DNA of 64,000 bases from Ophioceras dolichostomum. Taxonomy: Eukaryota > Ascomycota > Sordariomycetes > Magnaporthales > Ophioceraceae. The stretch spans positions 124,001 to 188,000 of the forward strand of contig PYST01000034.1 in assembly GCA_003049485.1 (NCBI GenBank), written 5' to 3'. The notes under the pieces were generated by a model, which was given only the letters and a program-made list of their open reading frames with translations, was not told the DNA's origin and made no database searches. Of the stretch, positions 26,114 through 36,309 are shown in pieces. Position numbers and translations under genes: made by a program. Within the stretch, counting starts at the first letter, position 1; each line of letters starts with the position of its first letter.

Positions 26114-26920
26114 TTAGAACCCTGTTGGTGAGAAAGAGGAGAAAGCAATACGTTAGCATCCAAGTCGACAATCACCAAGACAGGTAGCAGAGAGCAGGAA
26201 TGATGGGAGGAACATACTCAGCGGTGTGAAGAACCACCGGTTCTTTCCGCTCGTGTAGCGCTCCTCCAGCGTCTTCTTGACAGTCTTCTTCGCCTCCTCC
26301 CGCTGGCTGACCTCCTTGAACGTGTCCGAGGTGACAGAACCCTTCAGGCCCTCGAGCTCCAGGGTGTAGCGGGTGGGCATCAGGTGGTTGTAGTTGACCA
26401 CCTTGATGAAGGGCTTTATCTTGCTACGCTTCTCTTGCCGCGCCTTGGACATGCGGCGGGTGATCTTGGAAGGGTAGCGCTCGATGCCCGCAACCAGGGC
26501 GTGGCCGTACGGGTGCGCCTTGTTGCCCGTGTCGACGGGCTGGATGATCACGACCTGTTCGGAGAGATCGTGGGAGCGATTGTCAGCCATCCGGGTTCCT
26601 TCTCGTTGATGCTTTCCGCTTTCCTCTACTTGCTGCCAGCTAATTCTTCCCGGACAATCAGACACGCCTAATCCATGCCGCCTCCCAAGCCAGTCGTTGA
26701 GAACCTCGAGCGCCAAATGTGCACAATTTCGCCGCCGTCGCCCATGCCATTTCGCGCCATTTCGATCGTAACGCTCGTTGCCGTCGACAAAGGAGGATCG
26801 CCCGTGTGCTTCGCCGCTAAATCACAACCTCGGGGACGCAGAAGAAGACGTTCTTACCTTCTTACCGGCATATCTGCCGCGGGTAATGATGGCGACACGG
26901 CCGACCTTGAGGAACTTCAT
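26114..26920 (-). CDS. rpl27: 60S ribosomal protein eL27
   Basis: Component of the large cytosolic ribosomal subunit, 135 residues against 136 in yeast. Exons: 26920-26858 (MKFLKVGRVAIITRGRYAGK start, KOW-type fold), 26554-26218 (bulk, with VNYNHLMPTRY and ERYTSGKNRWFFTPL) and a terminal micro-exon of 8 nt at 26121-26114. The micro-exon supplies the last two bases of Arg plus Phe and the stop, restoring the conserved family ending TPLRF. Introns are 303 and 96 nt. Without the micro-exon the frame runs on into intron sequence, so its use is strongly supported. The gene is divergent from NCE101 with only 325 bp between start codons. I checked the 303-nt first intron for a C/D-box snoRNA and saw no clear C and D boxes. 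Confidence 0.97.
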
Positions 26921-27088
26921 TGTGACACTCTCTTTCGGGGAGTTGTTGAGAGAGTTGGCGATGTTGCTGGAGGGTGTCGTCGGGTGCTTCAAGATAGGTC
27001 GGGTCTTGTCACCTTGAAATTTCCAAAATTGTGCGGTGCGAAAATTCGGGGCTAAGCGGGGCCACCGAAAACGTGTCTGCTGACACGG

Positions 27089-27094
27089 CACGTG
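27089..27094. promoter_or_regulatory. CACGTG E-box in rpl27/nce101 divergent promoter
   Basis: A palindromic CACGTG followed by A lies 169 bp upstream of the eL27 ATG and 151 bp upstream of the NCE101 ATG. This word is bound by bHLH factors such as Cbf1. Its use here is inference. Confidence 0.4.
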
Positions 27095-27245
27095 ATTTTC
27101 ATTTGACATGCGGACAGAGACCGGCCGAGCTCGCTCCATCTGCTCTCAGCTCCTCCACCCAGCTCAAAATACCTAGCCTCACCAAAGCTCCTCCCCAATC
27201 CGATCCGTCGTCACAATCTCAGTCGATCATACGACCTTTGGCACA

Positions 27246-27510
27246 ATGCCTGCGCCGGCCTATATCATCTCAAGGGTGGCAGATCCCATCTTTGCCGTCG
27301 TCATTGGCCTCGGGGCTGCTGCGACAAGGGTCAATCGAGAGGAAAAGGAGAAGGGAAGAACCTCGGCTCAAACAATCGAGGCGCTGAAAAGGTATGCAGC
27401 CTGCGAACGTTTTTTGCCAATCACATAGCAGAAAACAATTTTGCGCGACGCTAACATTCAGGAATGCAAGGCGCGTCAGTGGCTTCACCAATACCAGCAA
27501 GACGAAATGA
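27246..27510 (+). CDS. nce101: NCE101-like small membrane protein
   Basis: A 64-residue protein in two exons, 27246-27391 and 27462-27510; the 70-nt intron has a GCTAAC branch point. The N-terminal half contains one hydrophobic segment (ISRVADPIFAVVIGLGAAA) followed by the conserved RVNREEKEKGRT block, matching the yeast non-classical export protein Nce101 family. The yeast protein is linked to export of proteins without signal peptides, but its mechanism is not established. It shares a short divergent promoter with eL27 and ends 163 bp from the convergent TTC36-like gene. Confidence 0.85.
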
Positions 27511-27673
27511 ACCGAAGCAATCGATCGCAGATTCTGGTTGACGCGACCCTTAAGCATGAGCCATGGCAGATATATCTGCCTCTAATCTCTATTGAGGAGT
27601 CCACCGTCGACAGCCCTGGGTGACACTGTGCCGGACAGCCCGAGAACTATAATACTTGAATCCCCGGGCCGTC

Positions 27674-28513
27674 TCATGGATTCTCGTTGCCATATTCTCT
27701 CCTCATCATCTCCTGTACCATCTCCCCACACAACTTTGCCATCGGGTTTGTGCTCACGGCCAGCCCCCTCGCGATCTCATTCCCGTACCTCCCGCCGAGC
27801 GCGAAATCCCGAGACGCGGCCGCCTCAAACTCCAGAGTCGTCCACTTTGCTTCCCTCCTGCCAGGCAAATTGGCCAGACGGTGGTCCTGGAGCAGCTTCG
27901 TCGTCGCGTGGTATATGGCCGCCCTCTGCGTGTGCGCTGACGACAGCGTCTTGGCTGCTGTGGGAGAGATCGGGACCCAGGGGCTTGGTTGGGTGAGGAG
28001 GTCGATGGCCTTATCGAGGTCCGCCAGCGCAAGGATGATCTGCCCGATACGCTCCTGCTCATCGATGCCTTGCTGAATCAAGGCTTGAAGCGACGACTTC
28101 TCTGGGGATTCCGATCCCGTCGCCGCAGCCACCAGCGCGTCGCCGTACAAGCGCCTCAGCGCCTGCGCCCTGTTATTTCGGGCGCTGGCATAGTTTGGGT
28201 GCTCTTCGATCAAGTCGCCCAGGTCGGATGCCGACTTCTTGAACTGCTCGATCACGGCACCCGGCGGTGTGAACGAGTTCTGGTTCTGGTTATCGTTCTG
28301 TTTCTTCTCGAGCTCGAGCTCTGCCGCTCTTATCGAGTTGACGATTTCTCGCTCCTTTCCTGCCAGTTGCTGGTACGCGGTTGGATCGGTGATATGAGGG
28401 TCGACGGGTGCCGCAGGGTCGATCCTCGCGCTCGATGAAGCAGGGTCGAACTCGGGATCTCTGATCTTCTCGAGGACGTTGATGTCGCGCATACTCAGCG
28501 ACACGGACGTCAT
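27674..28513 (-). CDS. TTC36-like tetratricopeptide protein
   Basis: Intronless, 279 residues from the ATG at 28513 (start MTSVSLSMRDINVLEKI). TPR-type helices lie in the second half: NYASARNNRAQALRRLYGDA, then ALADLDKAIDLL, a helix around AHTQRAAIYHATT, and the end block SRDFALGGRYGNEIARG with NPMAKLCGEMVQEMM. That arrangement (ASAxNNRAQA, RDFxxAxxxG, NPxAxLCxxMxxxMM) is shared with animal TTC36. The fungal protein is longer, with a polar N-terminus and insertions between TPR helices. TPR proteins act as binding scaffolds, often for Hsp70. Mammalian TTC36 is reported to protect 4-hydroxyphenylpyruvate dioxygenase from degradation, and the gene for that enzyme is the next gene here, head to head. 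Function in fungi is inference. Confidence 0.85.
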   Translation of the reverse strand: MTSVSLSMRDINVLEKIRDPEFDPASSSARIDPAAPVDPHITDPTAYQQLAGKEREIVNSIRAAELELEKKQNDNQNQNSFTPPGAVIEQFKKSASDLGDLIEEHPNYASARNNRAQALRRLYGDALVAAATGSESPEKSSLQALIQQGIDEQERIGQIILALADLDKAIDLLTQPSPWVPISPTAAKTLSSAHTQRAAIYHATTKLLQDHRLANLPGRREAKWTTLEFEAAASRDFALGGRYGNEIARGLAVSTNPMAKLCGEMVQEMMRREYGNENP

Positions 28514-29527
28514 GGCGCCGTTTTCCACCGTCACTACGGTCGTCCTTCCTGAAAGTATAACGAAACGACCAGCCAGAGCGCAGTTCGTACTGGTTCTGTT
28601 GTTCGAAGTAGGAACACGGCGAAATAGCTCAGAAAAGACTTAACTCGCAATTCTCGGCGAACAATAGAAACCACTTCAGCTCATTTACCAGGCACAAAAA
28701 ACATACGACATTGCGGGCCCTTTGCATCCTTTTTTTTGCAGAACCCAAGCCAAACCCAAGCTGGACAAAGCTTACACTTCAGTGCATCACCAGGCGGAAC
28801 GCTGGAGGGAAAGGAATGAGTGGGGGGATCCCCAGATAAGGGGTGGGTGCGGCTCAAGTGGTCGGTGCGGCTCCCATCGGCTAAGCACGGCTGACCCGCC
28901 CGACTTACACGCCTGTCGGCTGGGACGGTCCCTTTCCGCCTCATAGCACATAAGCACCGGCCTAGTCCATGGACTTGTTTGCTGCGGATCTTGGATCTTG
29001 AATCTTGCATTACTTGGTCGTTTTGTACGAAGTCACCGTCCCGGCCGGGTCTCGAGACCAATCCCCTGCTCCACTCAATGCCGGGAATCCGCCATTGGCA
29101 ACGACGGACGGCCAGGAAAGCAGCGTCATCACAGACAAAGGCGCCAGACGACCGTCCTATGTTTTCCCTCGCCCACGTCAGATGACCACACTAGCAAACA
29201 AGTGAGAAGGGCGGCTGATAGGAGCAACAAGACTCACATTGCCGCAAGCCCGCTCCAACCCACCATACATAATGGCGATCTCAAACAGGGAAAGCTCTCA
29301 TAAATAGCACGTCCCCTCTTCAGCAGGCTCACGGTCTCCCGCTTTATGTCTTACACCCCTCGCCCTCAACGCAACATTGTGAAAGTCAAGCCACATCCTG
29401 GCCATTGTGCACTTCCACGAACTTGAACTGGCAACCAACTTTCTGTGCAGACACACAACACCCGACCAACCATTCAACGGTCCAACGGCATAGCTCTCAG
29501 TGCCCATCATCGCCAAATTGTGTGTCC
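28514..29527. promoter_or_regulatory. shared divergent promoter region, TTC36-like / HPPD
   Basis: 1,014 bp separate the two divergent start codons. Within it, the 10-mer GGTGCGGCTC occurs twice in the same orientation at 28846-28855 and 28864-28873 (period 18), a spacing compatible with a regulator site. No other coding sequence is visible. Co-regulation of the two genes is possible but unproven. Confidence 0.5.
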
Positions 29528-30835
29528 ATGTCCCCCTCTGCCATCTCCGACTCCTCGCCACGAAACTCGGACGCGGCTCCTCCAGCCGCACCACCCATCA
29601 CCAACGGCCATCATGAGAACCACAACCTCGCCGTCCAGGACCCGGGCCCCAACTTCCAGGGCTACGACCATGTCACCTGGTGGGTCGGCAACGCGAAGCA
29701 GGCGGCTTCCTACTACAACAGCCTCTTCGGGATGAAGACCCTCGCGTACCGCGGCCTGGAGACGGGCAGCCGCTACTTCGCCTCGTACCTCGTGGGCAAG
29801 GGCGACGTCCGGTTCGTCTTCACCTCGCCCCTCCGCTCGCACGCCCACCTCCCCGAGGACGAGCCCATCTTGGACGACGACCGCGCCCTGCTCAGGGAGA
29901 TGCACGAGCACCTCGAGCGCCACGGCGACGCCGTCAAGGACGTCTGCTTCGAGGTCGACAACGTCGAGGGCGTCTACGCCCGCGCCGTCGACCAGGGCGC
30001 CGCGTCGGTCTCGCCGCCGCGGACGACGCACTCCGAGAAGAAGGAGGAGCACGGCTTCGTCACTAGCGCCGTGATCCGCACCTACGGCGACACCACGCAC
30101 ACCCTGCTGTCCCGGGCCAACTACACCGGCGCCTTCCTCCCCGGCTTCCGCGACATGACTGCTACTACTACTACTAAGCCCCCCGCCGTGTGGGACCTCC
30201 TCGCCCCGGTCCCCCTCCAGCGCATCGACCACTGCGTCGGCAACCAGGACTGGGGCGACATGAACGCCGCCTGCGAGTTCTACGAGCGCTGCCTCTCGTT
30301 CCACCGGTTCTGGTCCGTCGACGACCGGCAGATCAGCACCGAGTTCTCGGCGCTGTCCAGCATCGTCATGGCCAGCCCCAACAACCTCGTCAAGATGCCC
30401 ATCAACGAGCCGGCCGCGGGCAAGAAGAGGTCGCAGATCGAGGAGTACGTCACGTTCAACTCCGGACCGGGCGTGCAGCACATCGCGCTCCTGACCAAGG
30501 ACATCGTCGCGACCGTCGAGGCCATGCGCAGCCGGGGGGTGCAGTTCATAGAGGTTCCCGGAACGTACTACGACACCATGCGGGAGCGCCTGCGGACGGA
30601 GAGGAGGGGCTGGGAGCTGAGGGAGGAGTTCGAGACGCTGGTGAGGAACAATATCTTGATCGACTACGACGAGGGGGGATACCTGCTGCAGCTGTTCACG
30701 CGGCCGCTCATGGACCGCCCGACCGTGTTCATCGAGATCATCCAGCGCAACGACTTTGATGGGTTTGGCGCGGGGAACTTCAAGAGCCTGTTTGAGGCGA
30801 TTGAGAGGGAGCAGGCCGAGCGGGGGAATCTTTGA
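29528..30835 (+). CDS. hppD: 4-hydroxyphenylpyruvate dioxygenase
   Basis: Fe(II) oxygenase that converts 4-hydroxyphenylpyruvate to homogentisate, the second step of tyrosine breakdown; in fungi it also feeds pyomelanin. Intronless, 435 residues from the ATG at 29528; the frame is open further upstream but has no ATG. Two vicinal-oxygen-chelate domains are visible: the N-terminal one starts at GYDHVTWWVGNAKQAASYY, and the C-terminal one carries the metal ligands His235 (RIDHCVGN), His318 (GVQHIAL) and Glu403 (VFIEIIQ). The C-terminus has the family block GFGAGNFKSLFEAIE. Length is slightly above the usual 380-420 because of a Ser/Pro/Ala-rich N-terminus of about 40 residues. No other tyrosine-catabolic gene (homogentisate dioxygenase, fumarylacetoacetase, maleylacetoacetate isomerase) is in the window. 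The divergent neighbour is a TTC36-like protein. Confidence 0.97.
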   Translation: MSPSAISDSSPRNSDAAPPAAPPITNGHHENHNLAVQDPGPNFQGYDHVTWWVGNAKQAASYYNSLFGMKTLAYRGLETGSRYFASYLVGKGDVRFVFTSPLRSHAHLPEDEPILDDDRALLREMHEHLERHGDAVKDVCFEVDNVEGVYARAVDQGAASVSPPRTTHSEKKEEHGFVTSAVIRTYGDTTHTLLSRANYTGAFLPGFRDMTATTTTKPPAVWDLLAPVPLQRIDHCVGNQDWGDMNAACEFYERCLSFHRFWSVDDRQISTEFSALSSIVMASPNNLVKMPINEPAAGKKRSQIEEYVTFNSGPGVQHIALLTKDIVATVEAMRSRGVQFIEVPGTYYDTMRERLRTERRGWELREEFETLVRNNILIDYDEGGYLLQLFTRPLMDRPTVFIEIIQRNDFDGFGAGNFKSLFEAIEREQAERGNL

Positions 30836-31740
30836 TTCCGTTCGTTTCATTCATCCCCTCTTCGTACTGTTTGTGACGATGATTATGATGATTATGAACC
30901 ACACAGCATCTAGGTACACCTACCTTGCCTACGAGCGAGCATACTCCCTTCCGCAATGTTTTTGGCTCGTCTTGGTTTAGTCAGCATGGAATTTCTGGTA
31001 AGCCGGCAGATAGGAACAGAAATCATGGCTTATATAGTTAGGATCCAGGTAGTTCTTGCGGCAGCAGCTCGACTGCCTTCAGGATCAGGCCCGTCTCACG
31101 GGTTTGGGATCTCGATATATGATCTCCCAAAAATTGAGAGAGAACAGATAGTTACCACCTAACTACAGTCGTATCGGCCTTTTTTTTGTCTTGAGTTGGC
31201 CGTCTGACGCCCCAGGCCCCGATTGCGTTCCATTCCACCGTTTTGTTTCATCAGTACAGCTCAGTGCCCGAGGAAGGCCTGGTACTTGAGGGGGGCTTAG
31301 AAGGCGCAAAAATGAGGAAAATAAATCTTGGTCGCCATTACATATAAGGTTGGTCACGGTAAATATGGTATTGAATGCACCATCTATACCTTGGGTGTTT
31401 ATTTCGGGTAGGTGGGGAGACACGACCTCGTTCGTCGAGGTCTTCATCGTCCCTCTTGATTTACAGGAGTCTAGACTATTAAAAGGACATCTCTTTTATT
31501 CTGGCTATTCTCCATAAGACCATCAGCGGGATGTCATCTTATACGTCGTACTCGTCGTCATCTTGATTCCGCGTTATCCCTCGCAGCTCTACGGCGTAAC
31601 TCCATCAGCGGGACTTCGTCTTCGTCCTCGACTTCGACTTCGACTCCTTCGTCTTCGTCTTCGTCTTCTTCATCTTTGTCCCCATCTTCGTCATCTTCGT
31701 CTTCGTCTCCGCCTTCGTATCTGGATTCGTTTTTGTCCAT
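30836..31740. other. convergent intergenic region with acidic in-frame stretch
   Basis: About 900 bp between the stops of HPPD (plus) and SSL1 (minus). Bases 31618-31740 are a run of TCGTCT/TTCGTC-like units that, on the minus strand and in the SSL1 frame, encode an Asp/Glu-rich stretch right after the SSL1 stop. Otherwise no gene is seen. Confidence 0.6.
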
Positions 31741-33584
31741 CTAAGACACCTCGACGACAGCCCCATTGGTCCCCTCGCCCACCATAACGCCAGCACCGGC
31801 ACCATCGGCGGCCAGCTCGTCGCGCGTGTCGCTCTGGCAGCCCGGGCAGTTGTGGATGACCTCGTGCGCGAACACGTCGCAGTCGATGCAGAAGTGGTTG
31901 CGGCAGACCTGGCACATGTACCGGCCGCTCTCGCTCACGCCCTTGGGTAGGGGTATTTCGGACGAGCTCGCAGCGGCAGCGGGGCCCAGATCAGTGGTCG
32001 CGGCAGATGTCGCACCGCTCGACCCCCCTCCTCCACCTCCTCCTCCCGCTTTCCTTCTGTCTGCGGCCGCAGCAGCGGCGGTGGGCACAGCAAGATGGCT
32101 GCTGCTAGCGTGGTCCCTCGTTTTCTCCTTTCCCTTGCCTTTGCCGCCACGTGCCGCAGCAGCAGCCTTCCCCCTCGCATCGGGGAAAGGCGCGAGGCAC
32201 GCGAAGCACGCGGCGCTGCGGACGGCGTCTGCCCACGCGACCTCGACCCAGCTCCGCAGCGGGAACAGATGGTGGTACGAGCGGGCCAGGTGGGTGGACA
32301 GGATCAGGGTCAAACCGCAAGCCGGACACTCGGCGGGCAGACGGCAGACGCGGGAGCTGCAGCGGGTGCAGGCGTAGCCGTGGCGGATGGGCCGGTTGTG
32401 GCACGCGCAGAGGGCTGGATCCGTAGAGGTCGTGCGCGAGGGGAAGCCCATCATCAACAGCGAGGCGTTTTGCGACTGGGCCTGCTGTGACTGTGACTGT
32501 GACTGCGACTGCCCACCGGAGCGCGTGGCGGGCGGCTGCGTGGCGGCTAGCAGCAGCTCGCGGAAGTGCACTTCGTGCATGGCTACTAAGTATTTCGGCT
32601 GGCCGTCAGACGCGGTCGGCACTGTGGCCGCCGTCCTGGTCGGGTGGCCATTATAGGCGGCGTTTGTTCGCCGACACAGCTCTTCGCAGATGTAGACTTG
32701 CGCTGAGAGGCCGATGACCGACACGCAGATGCGGTCCGCTATTAGGTTGTCGATAGTGTCGTAGATGTCCCCGGGGTCTGAGGACAATAGTGCCCCAAAG
32801 ATGATCAGGACCTCGCGCGTGCCATGGGACGGCGCATTGCTTGTTAGATCAGTTAGCAAAGAGAGCAGAATAGCAGGCATAGACCACCACTTCCGGTAGT
32901 AGGAGAACAAAGATGTCATAAGACATACAACAGAGCGCCGCGACACATCTCGAGCGCGTTCTGCAAGCTAGGATTGCCCGCGGGGTCCTGACCCTCCAGC
33001 GCCCTGATCTTCCCGATGTGGTCGGCCGGGTTGCCGCTCATGTCCGAAACGCGCACCGCGACGCCGTCTCGCATGCCCACGACGGCGAGCTGGGAGATGG
33101 GGTTCTGCTCGAAGTACTCGCGGACGAACTCGATCGCGTAGCTGATGGTGAGCCGGTAGCGCGTGGGCAGCAGGTCCTTCTCGGCCATGGCGAAGGACAT
33201 GTCGATGACCAGCACCAGGTGGCGGATGATCCCCCGCTGGATGGGCGTCGTGTCGCGCAGCAGCCGTCGCCGCTTCTCGGCCTCGAGCCCCAGGCCCGCG
33301 AGCGAGAGGTTCCCGTCCTCGGACTCAACCACCACGTCCCATGACCGCTGCAGGTCTTCCCATGCCGCCTTGCTGGGCTTCTTTTTCTTTCTGCTCCTGG
33401 CCGGGCCGTGTCCGCCGCCGCTTACTCCCGCACCTGCTCCGGCTCCTCTTGATCGCCCTCCTGCGCTTGGCCCGCCGGAGCCCTTTGCTGCGGCGCCGCG
33501 TGTTCCATAGGAGTGCTCCGGCTGGGCGACGAGCTCGTCGCCAGAGCCATCGTCCGCGACGTACTCGCCGTCCGAGTCCGCCAT
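31741..33584 (-). CDS. ssl1: TFIIH core subunit SSL1/p44
   Basis: Subunit of the TFIIH core complex in transcription initiation and nucleotide excision repair; it stimulates the XPD/Rad3 helicase. Two exons, 33584-32929 and 32839-31741, give 584 residues; the 89-nt intron has a CTAAC branch point. An acidic/basic N-terminal region with a KKKKPSKAAWEDLQRSWD block precedes a von Willebrand A domain starting near residue 120 (RHLVLVIDMSFAM, continuing through NAPSHGTREVLIIFGAL after the intron). A zinc finger follows (CACHNRPIRHGYACTRC, CPACG, from about 362), then a RING-like C-terminal finger (CFACLAPF, CQVCRNHFCIDCDVFAHE, CPGC). An insertion of about 90 residues, rich in Ala, Gly and Lys, splits that finger. 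The TAG stop is immediately followed, in frame, by an ATG and a 60-codon acidic frame. Confidence 0.93.
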
Positions 33585-34925
33585 GACTTCTCGGTCGGCG
33601 AGGCGCGGAGGGGGCAGCCTCTGATGGATGGCCTGCGCCGTGGGCCTTGTTCGACGTCGAAGGATCTACGACAAGGGCCAGGTGGGCGGTTGATATCGAG
33701 CGCAAGTGAGGGCGCAAGCTCGAGGGAAACCGTATTCGTCTCGCGTATTATAAGACTTTTCGCTTAGGTGTGAGAGGGCTCGCCGTCTGCACAATTCCGT
33801 GAATGTGGTGATTCGGAGGCAGTACTGGCGATGGGTGGCCTTGCCCGGCTCGGCGCTGAAGAGGGCAGAGGGCTTCGTGCCGTAAGAGCTCAAGAGACTG
33901 AAGATTGTTTATGTTCAGCGGGGTCACTTTAGACAAGGCTGTCCCGAGGTGGTTGTGGCGAGTAGCTTCCAGCGCAGCCTCGCACCGCGAGAATATTTGC
34001 AGGTGTGGTCTGGTAGCCAATAGCGACGTCATCCACCCACTAATCAGACCCGCATGTCCCACAGAGGAGCTGGCACAACAGGGCCGAACCGGCACCTCAC
34101 CAGACAATTCGAGTAAGAGTGAACATCATGCATCTTTGAGATAATAGAACACGTCAGGATTCGAACACTATATGCATTTCGAGGTTTTATCTACTATCAT
34201 TCGACGACAGGCTAAGCCCAGATTGCGCGGGCCGTTAAGGCAGTCCGAGCAGGGGTATACTAGGTCATGCTCTAAGAAAACGAAAAGAACAACTGAACAA
34301 AAACCAGATAACACAAACAGAGCGACTATACAGGTAATCCGTCCAAGAGAGCGTGAGAGAGGTAGGGAGCTTAGAGATGTGTGAGAGAGAAAGAGTATAT
34401 GATAGTTATTCCCCCGCCAAAAATCAATATTCCTCCTCCCACAAACCAGATGTTATCAAAGTCTCCTGCCCTCCCCCCTTGCGACAAATCCTGCTATTAA
34501 TCCAACCCTCTCCTAGATGATGCCCGGGAAAAACGAGGATGCGGCCGGTCGTTCACACGGGGGGGGGTTTCTGCAGCTGTGGCGTGTAGTCCAACAAACT
34601 CAATCGCCAGGAGCGTGACTGGCGGTCGATGGTATTATGTCGAATTAGAAATGGTAGGTTTGCGTCGGTAGGTCGATGCCATGCTGCGCCTGGATAAAGC
34701 CCGTGAGCCTGATCCCCGTCCGTAAATGAGTGTAAGAAACTTCCAATTCCGCCGAGAAACTCCTAAGCCCGCCATGTTTTGGTAATGTTCCCATTTTTTT
34801 TTGGTTATTTTTGCCTTTTTTCTTGTTTGTGTTTGGGTATCCATGAGATTGAATGAGTGGTGGCGAGGCGTGGGAATGTGGTGTGCATGTGTGAGCATGT
34901 GTGAGCGTGTGCGGTATGAGCTTCA
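33585..34925. other. intergenic region, SSL1 promoter and CHS7 3' side
   Basis: About 1.3 kb between the SSL1 start and the CHS7 stop (both minus). No coding sequence seen. A tRNA-like TTCGAATCC word on the minus strand near 34161 does not fold into a tRNA. Confidence 0.6.
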
Positions 34926-36309
34926 CTATGGGTACTGGCCCACAGGCATGGGCCAGTCGTCTTCAGTGATGCTCGACCAAAAGATCCAGACAAGGACGAC
35001 GGAGATCAGGGTAAAAAGTGTCTGGAACAGCGCGCCATCGATCTTGCCCGATGTGCCGTTGCAGATGTACGGGCTGACCACGTAGTTGAAGATCTGCCCC
35101 AGCGCGAACGTGACGGCAGCGCCGCCCAGGTAGATCATCGGCTTCGTCTCTTGGAGTACCCTCAGGACCAGGATCGCTTCGAGGACGAAGAAGGCGACGA
35201 TGAAAACGAGCGGCGCGAGCTGGTACAGCACGTAGAGTGCGATATGTCGGTTGTTGGGTGATTCGTAGCTCGAGTCCCAGTAGTGAGTCCACTTGAAGCC
35301 CGTGTCAAGAGCGATGTAGCCGGTGCCGATGAGAAGAATGCCTGCCGAGACTATGAGAATGCCCAACGATAGGGGCGTGCCGTCGTCAATGAGCTGGTAC
35401 CCCACAACGGCGTTGAGCATCAATGTCCAGGTCGCCGCAATGATGAAGCCCAAGTGGATGCCGGTGAATGCCTGGGAGGAAACAGATTAGTCGCGAACGT
35501 TACTTTCGGAGGTGCGAGATTCTGGACACCGGAAACCAGCGGCAAGTGGCCATTGGCGCGCATCTGGGTAAGGTGAAAAGACAGAGAGGGGCCGACGTAC
35601 TACTCTGACGGTGCCACTTAGGGGAATTTCGCCGACGGTGAAGATCTCGCATATTTGGACTATTATGTAGCAAACCAAGAATACTTGCATCTCCCTAGAT
35701 ATCGCCCAAGATTAAGCAAGAGTTAGTCGTGTGTACATAGGTACGACGATCGGGTCGGGTAGAATTGAACGAACCTCCTGCCGACAGCTGCCTTCTTGCG
35801 CTCTGACCTCTGCAGCAGATACCCCGACGCAGCGATGGCGAATCCGCACAGCAAGATGGACCCTGCAGGAGAGTGTTAGTGGCTCGGATCAAATCCTCAG
35901 GAATCCTCAACAGGACGGCAGTGAGTGGGCGGGTGCCTTACCCAAGTTGCCCAGTATTTCCCCGTTGTTCAGTGGTATCCCTCGTAATTCGCACCCTCCC
36001 CAAGGACCAGTCTGGTTTTTGTTTTCGGTAAGGACCTGGAGTCGAGATAATTAGTATTCTGAGATATGTGCGGCGCATTGCGCATGGAGGACGGCGCCAG
36101 GAGAGGAGGTGCACATACATTGCAGATCGGGAGGGTCGAGTCCTTGCAGAAATTCTGTTGTTCCCCTTGTCAGCGATCGATGTCCCGAGTACATATCGGA
36201 GGCCACGCCGCCTGGCCACGGCGGCCACAATGGTTTCGACGAGGTAGCCGAGGGATGGCAAAGCTGTTCGGGCACTCACGCCAAAGTTTCCGAACTGTGT
36301 TGACCCCAT
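34926..36309 (-). CDS. chs7: chitin synthase export chaperone CHS7
   Basis: Endoplasmic-reticulum membrane protein needed for folding and ER exit of chitin synthase Chs3. Six exons: 36309-36280, 36154-36119, 36035-35942, 35862-35775, 35694-35601 and 35471-34926, giving 295 residues with all phases matching. The start MGSTQFGNFG and the FCKDSTLPICNV block match the Neurospora protein. About seven hydrophobic segments follow. Conserved family stretches include RSERKKAAVGRREMQVFL, CEIFTVGE, TGYIALDTGFKWTHYW, IALYVLYQLAPLVF, ALGQIFNYVVS and FWSSITEDDWPMP near the C-terminus. Three of the first four exons are under 95 nt, so automatic annotation may miss the N-terminus. The upstream gene, divergent, is a sugar transporter 4.5 kb away. 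Confidence 0.94.

Noticed and set aside
26555..26857. possible snoRNA inside the first eL27 intron
   Set aside because: No convincing C box, D box or H/ACA structure could be found by eye.
29507..30850. 447-codon minus-strand open frame over HPPD
   Set aside because: Antisense shadow of the GC-rich HPPD coding sequence.
34140..34280. TTCGAATCC word on the minus strand resembling a tRNA 3' end
   Set aside because: The five bases before and after the loop do not pair, and no A-box or cloverleaf fits upstream.
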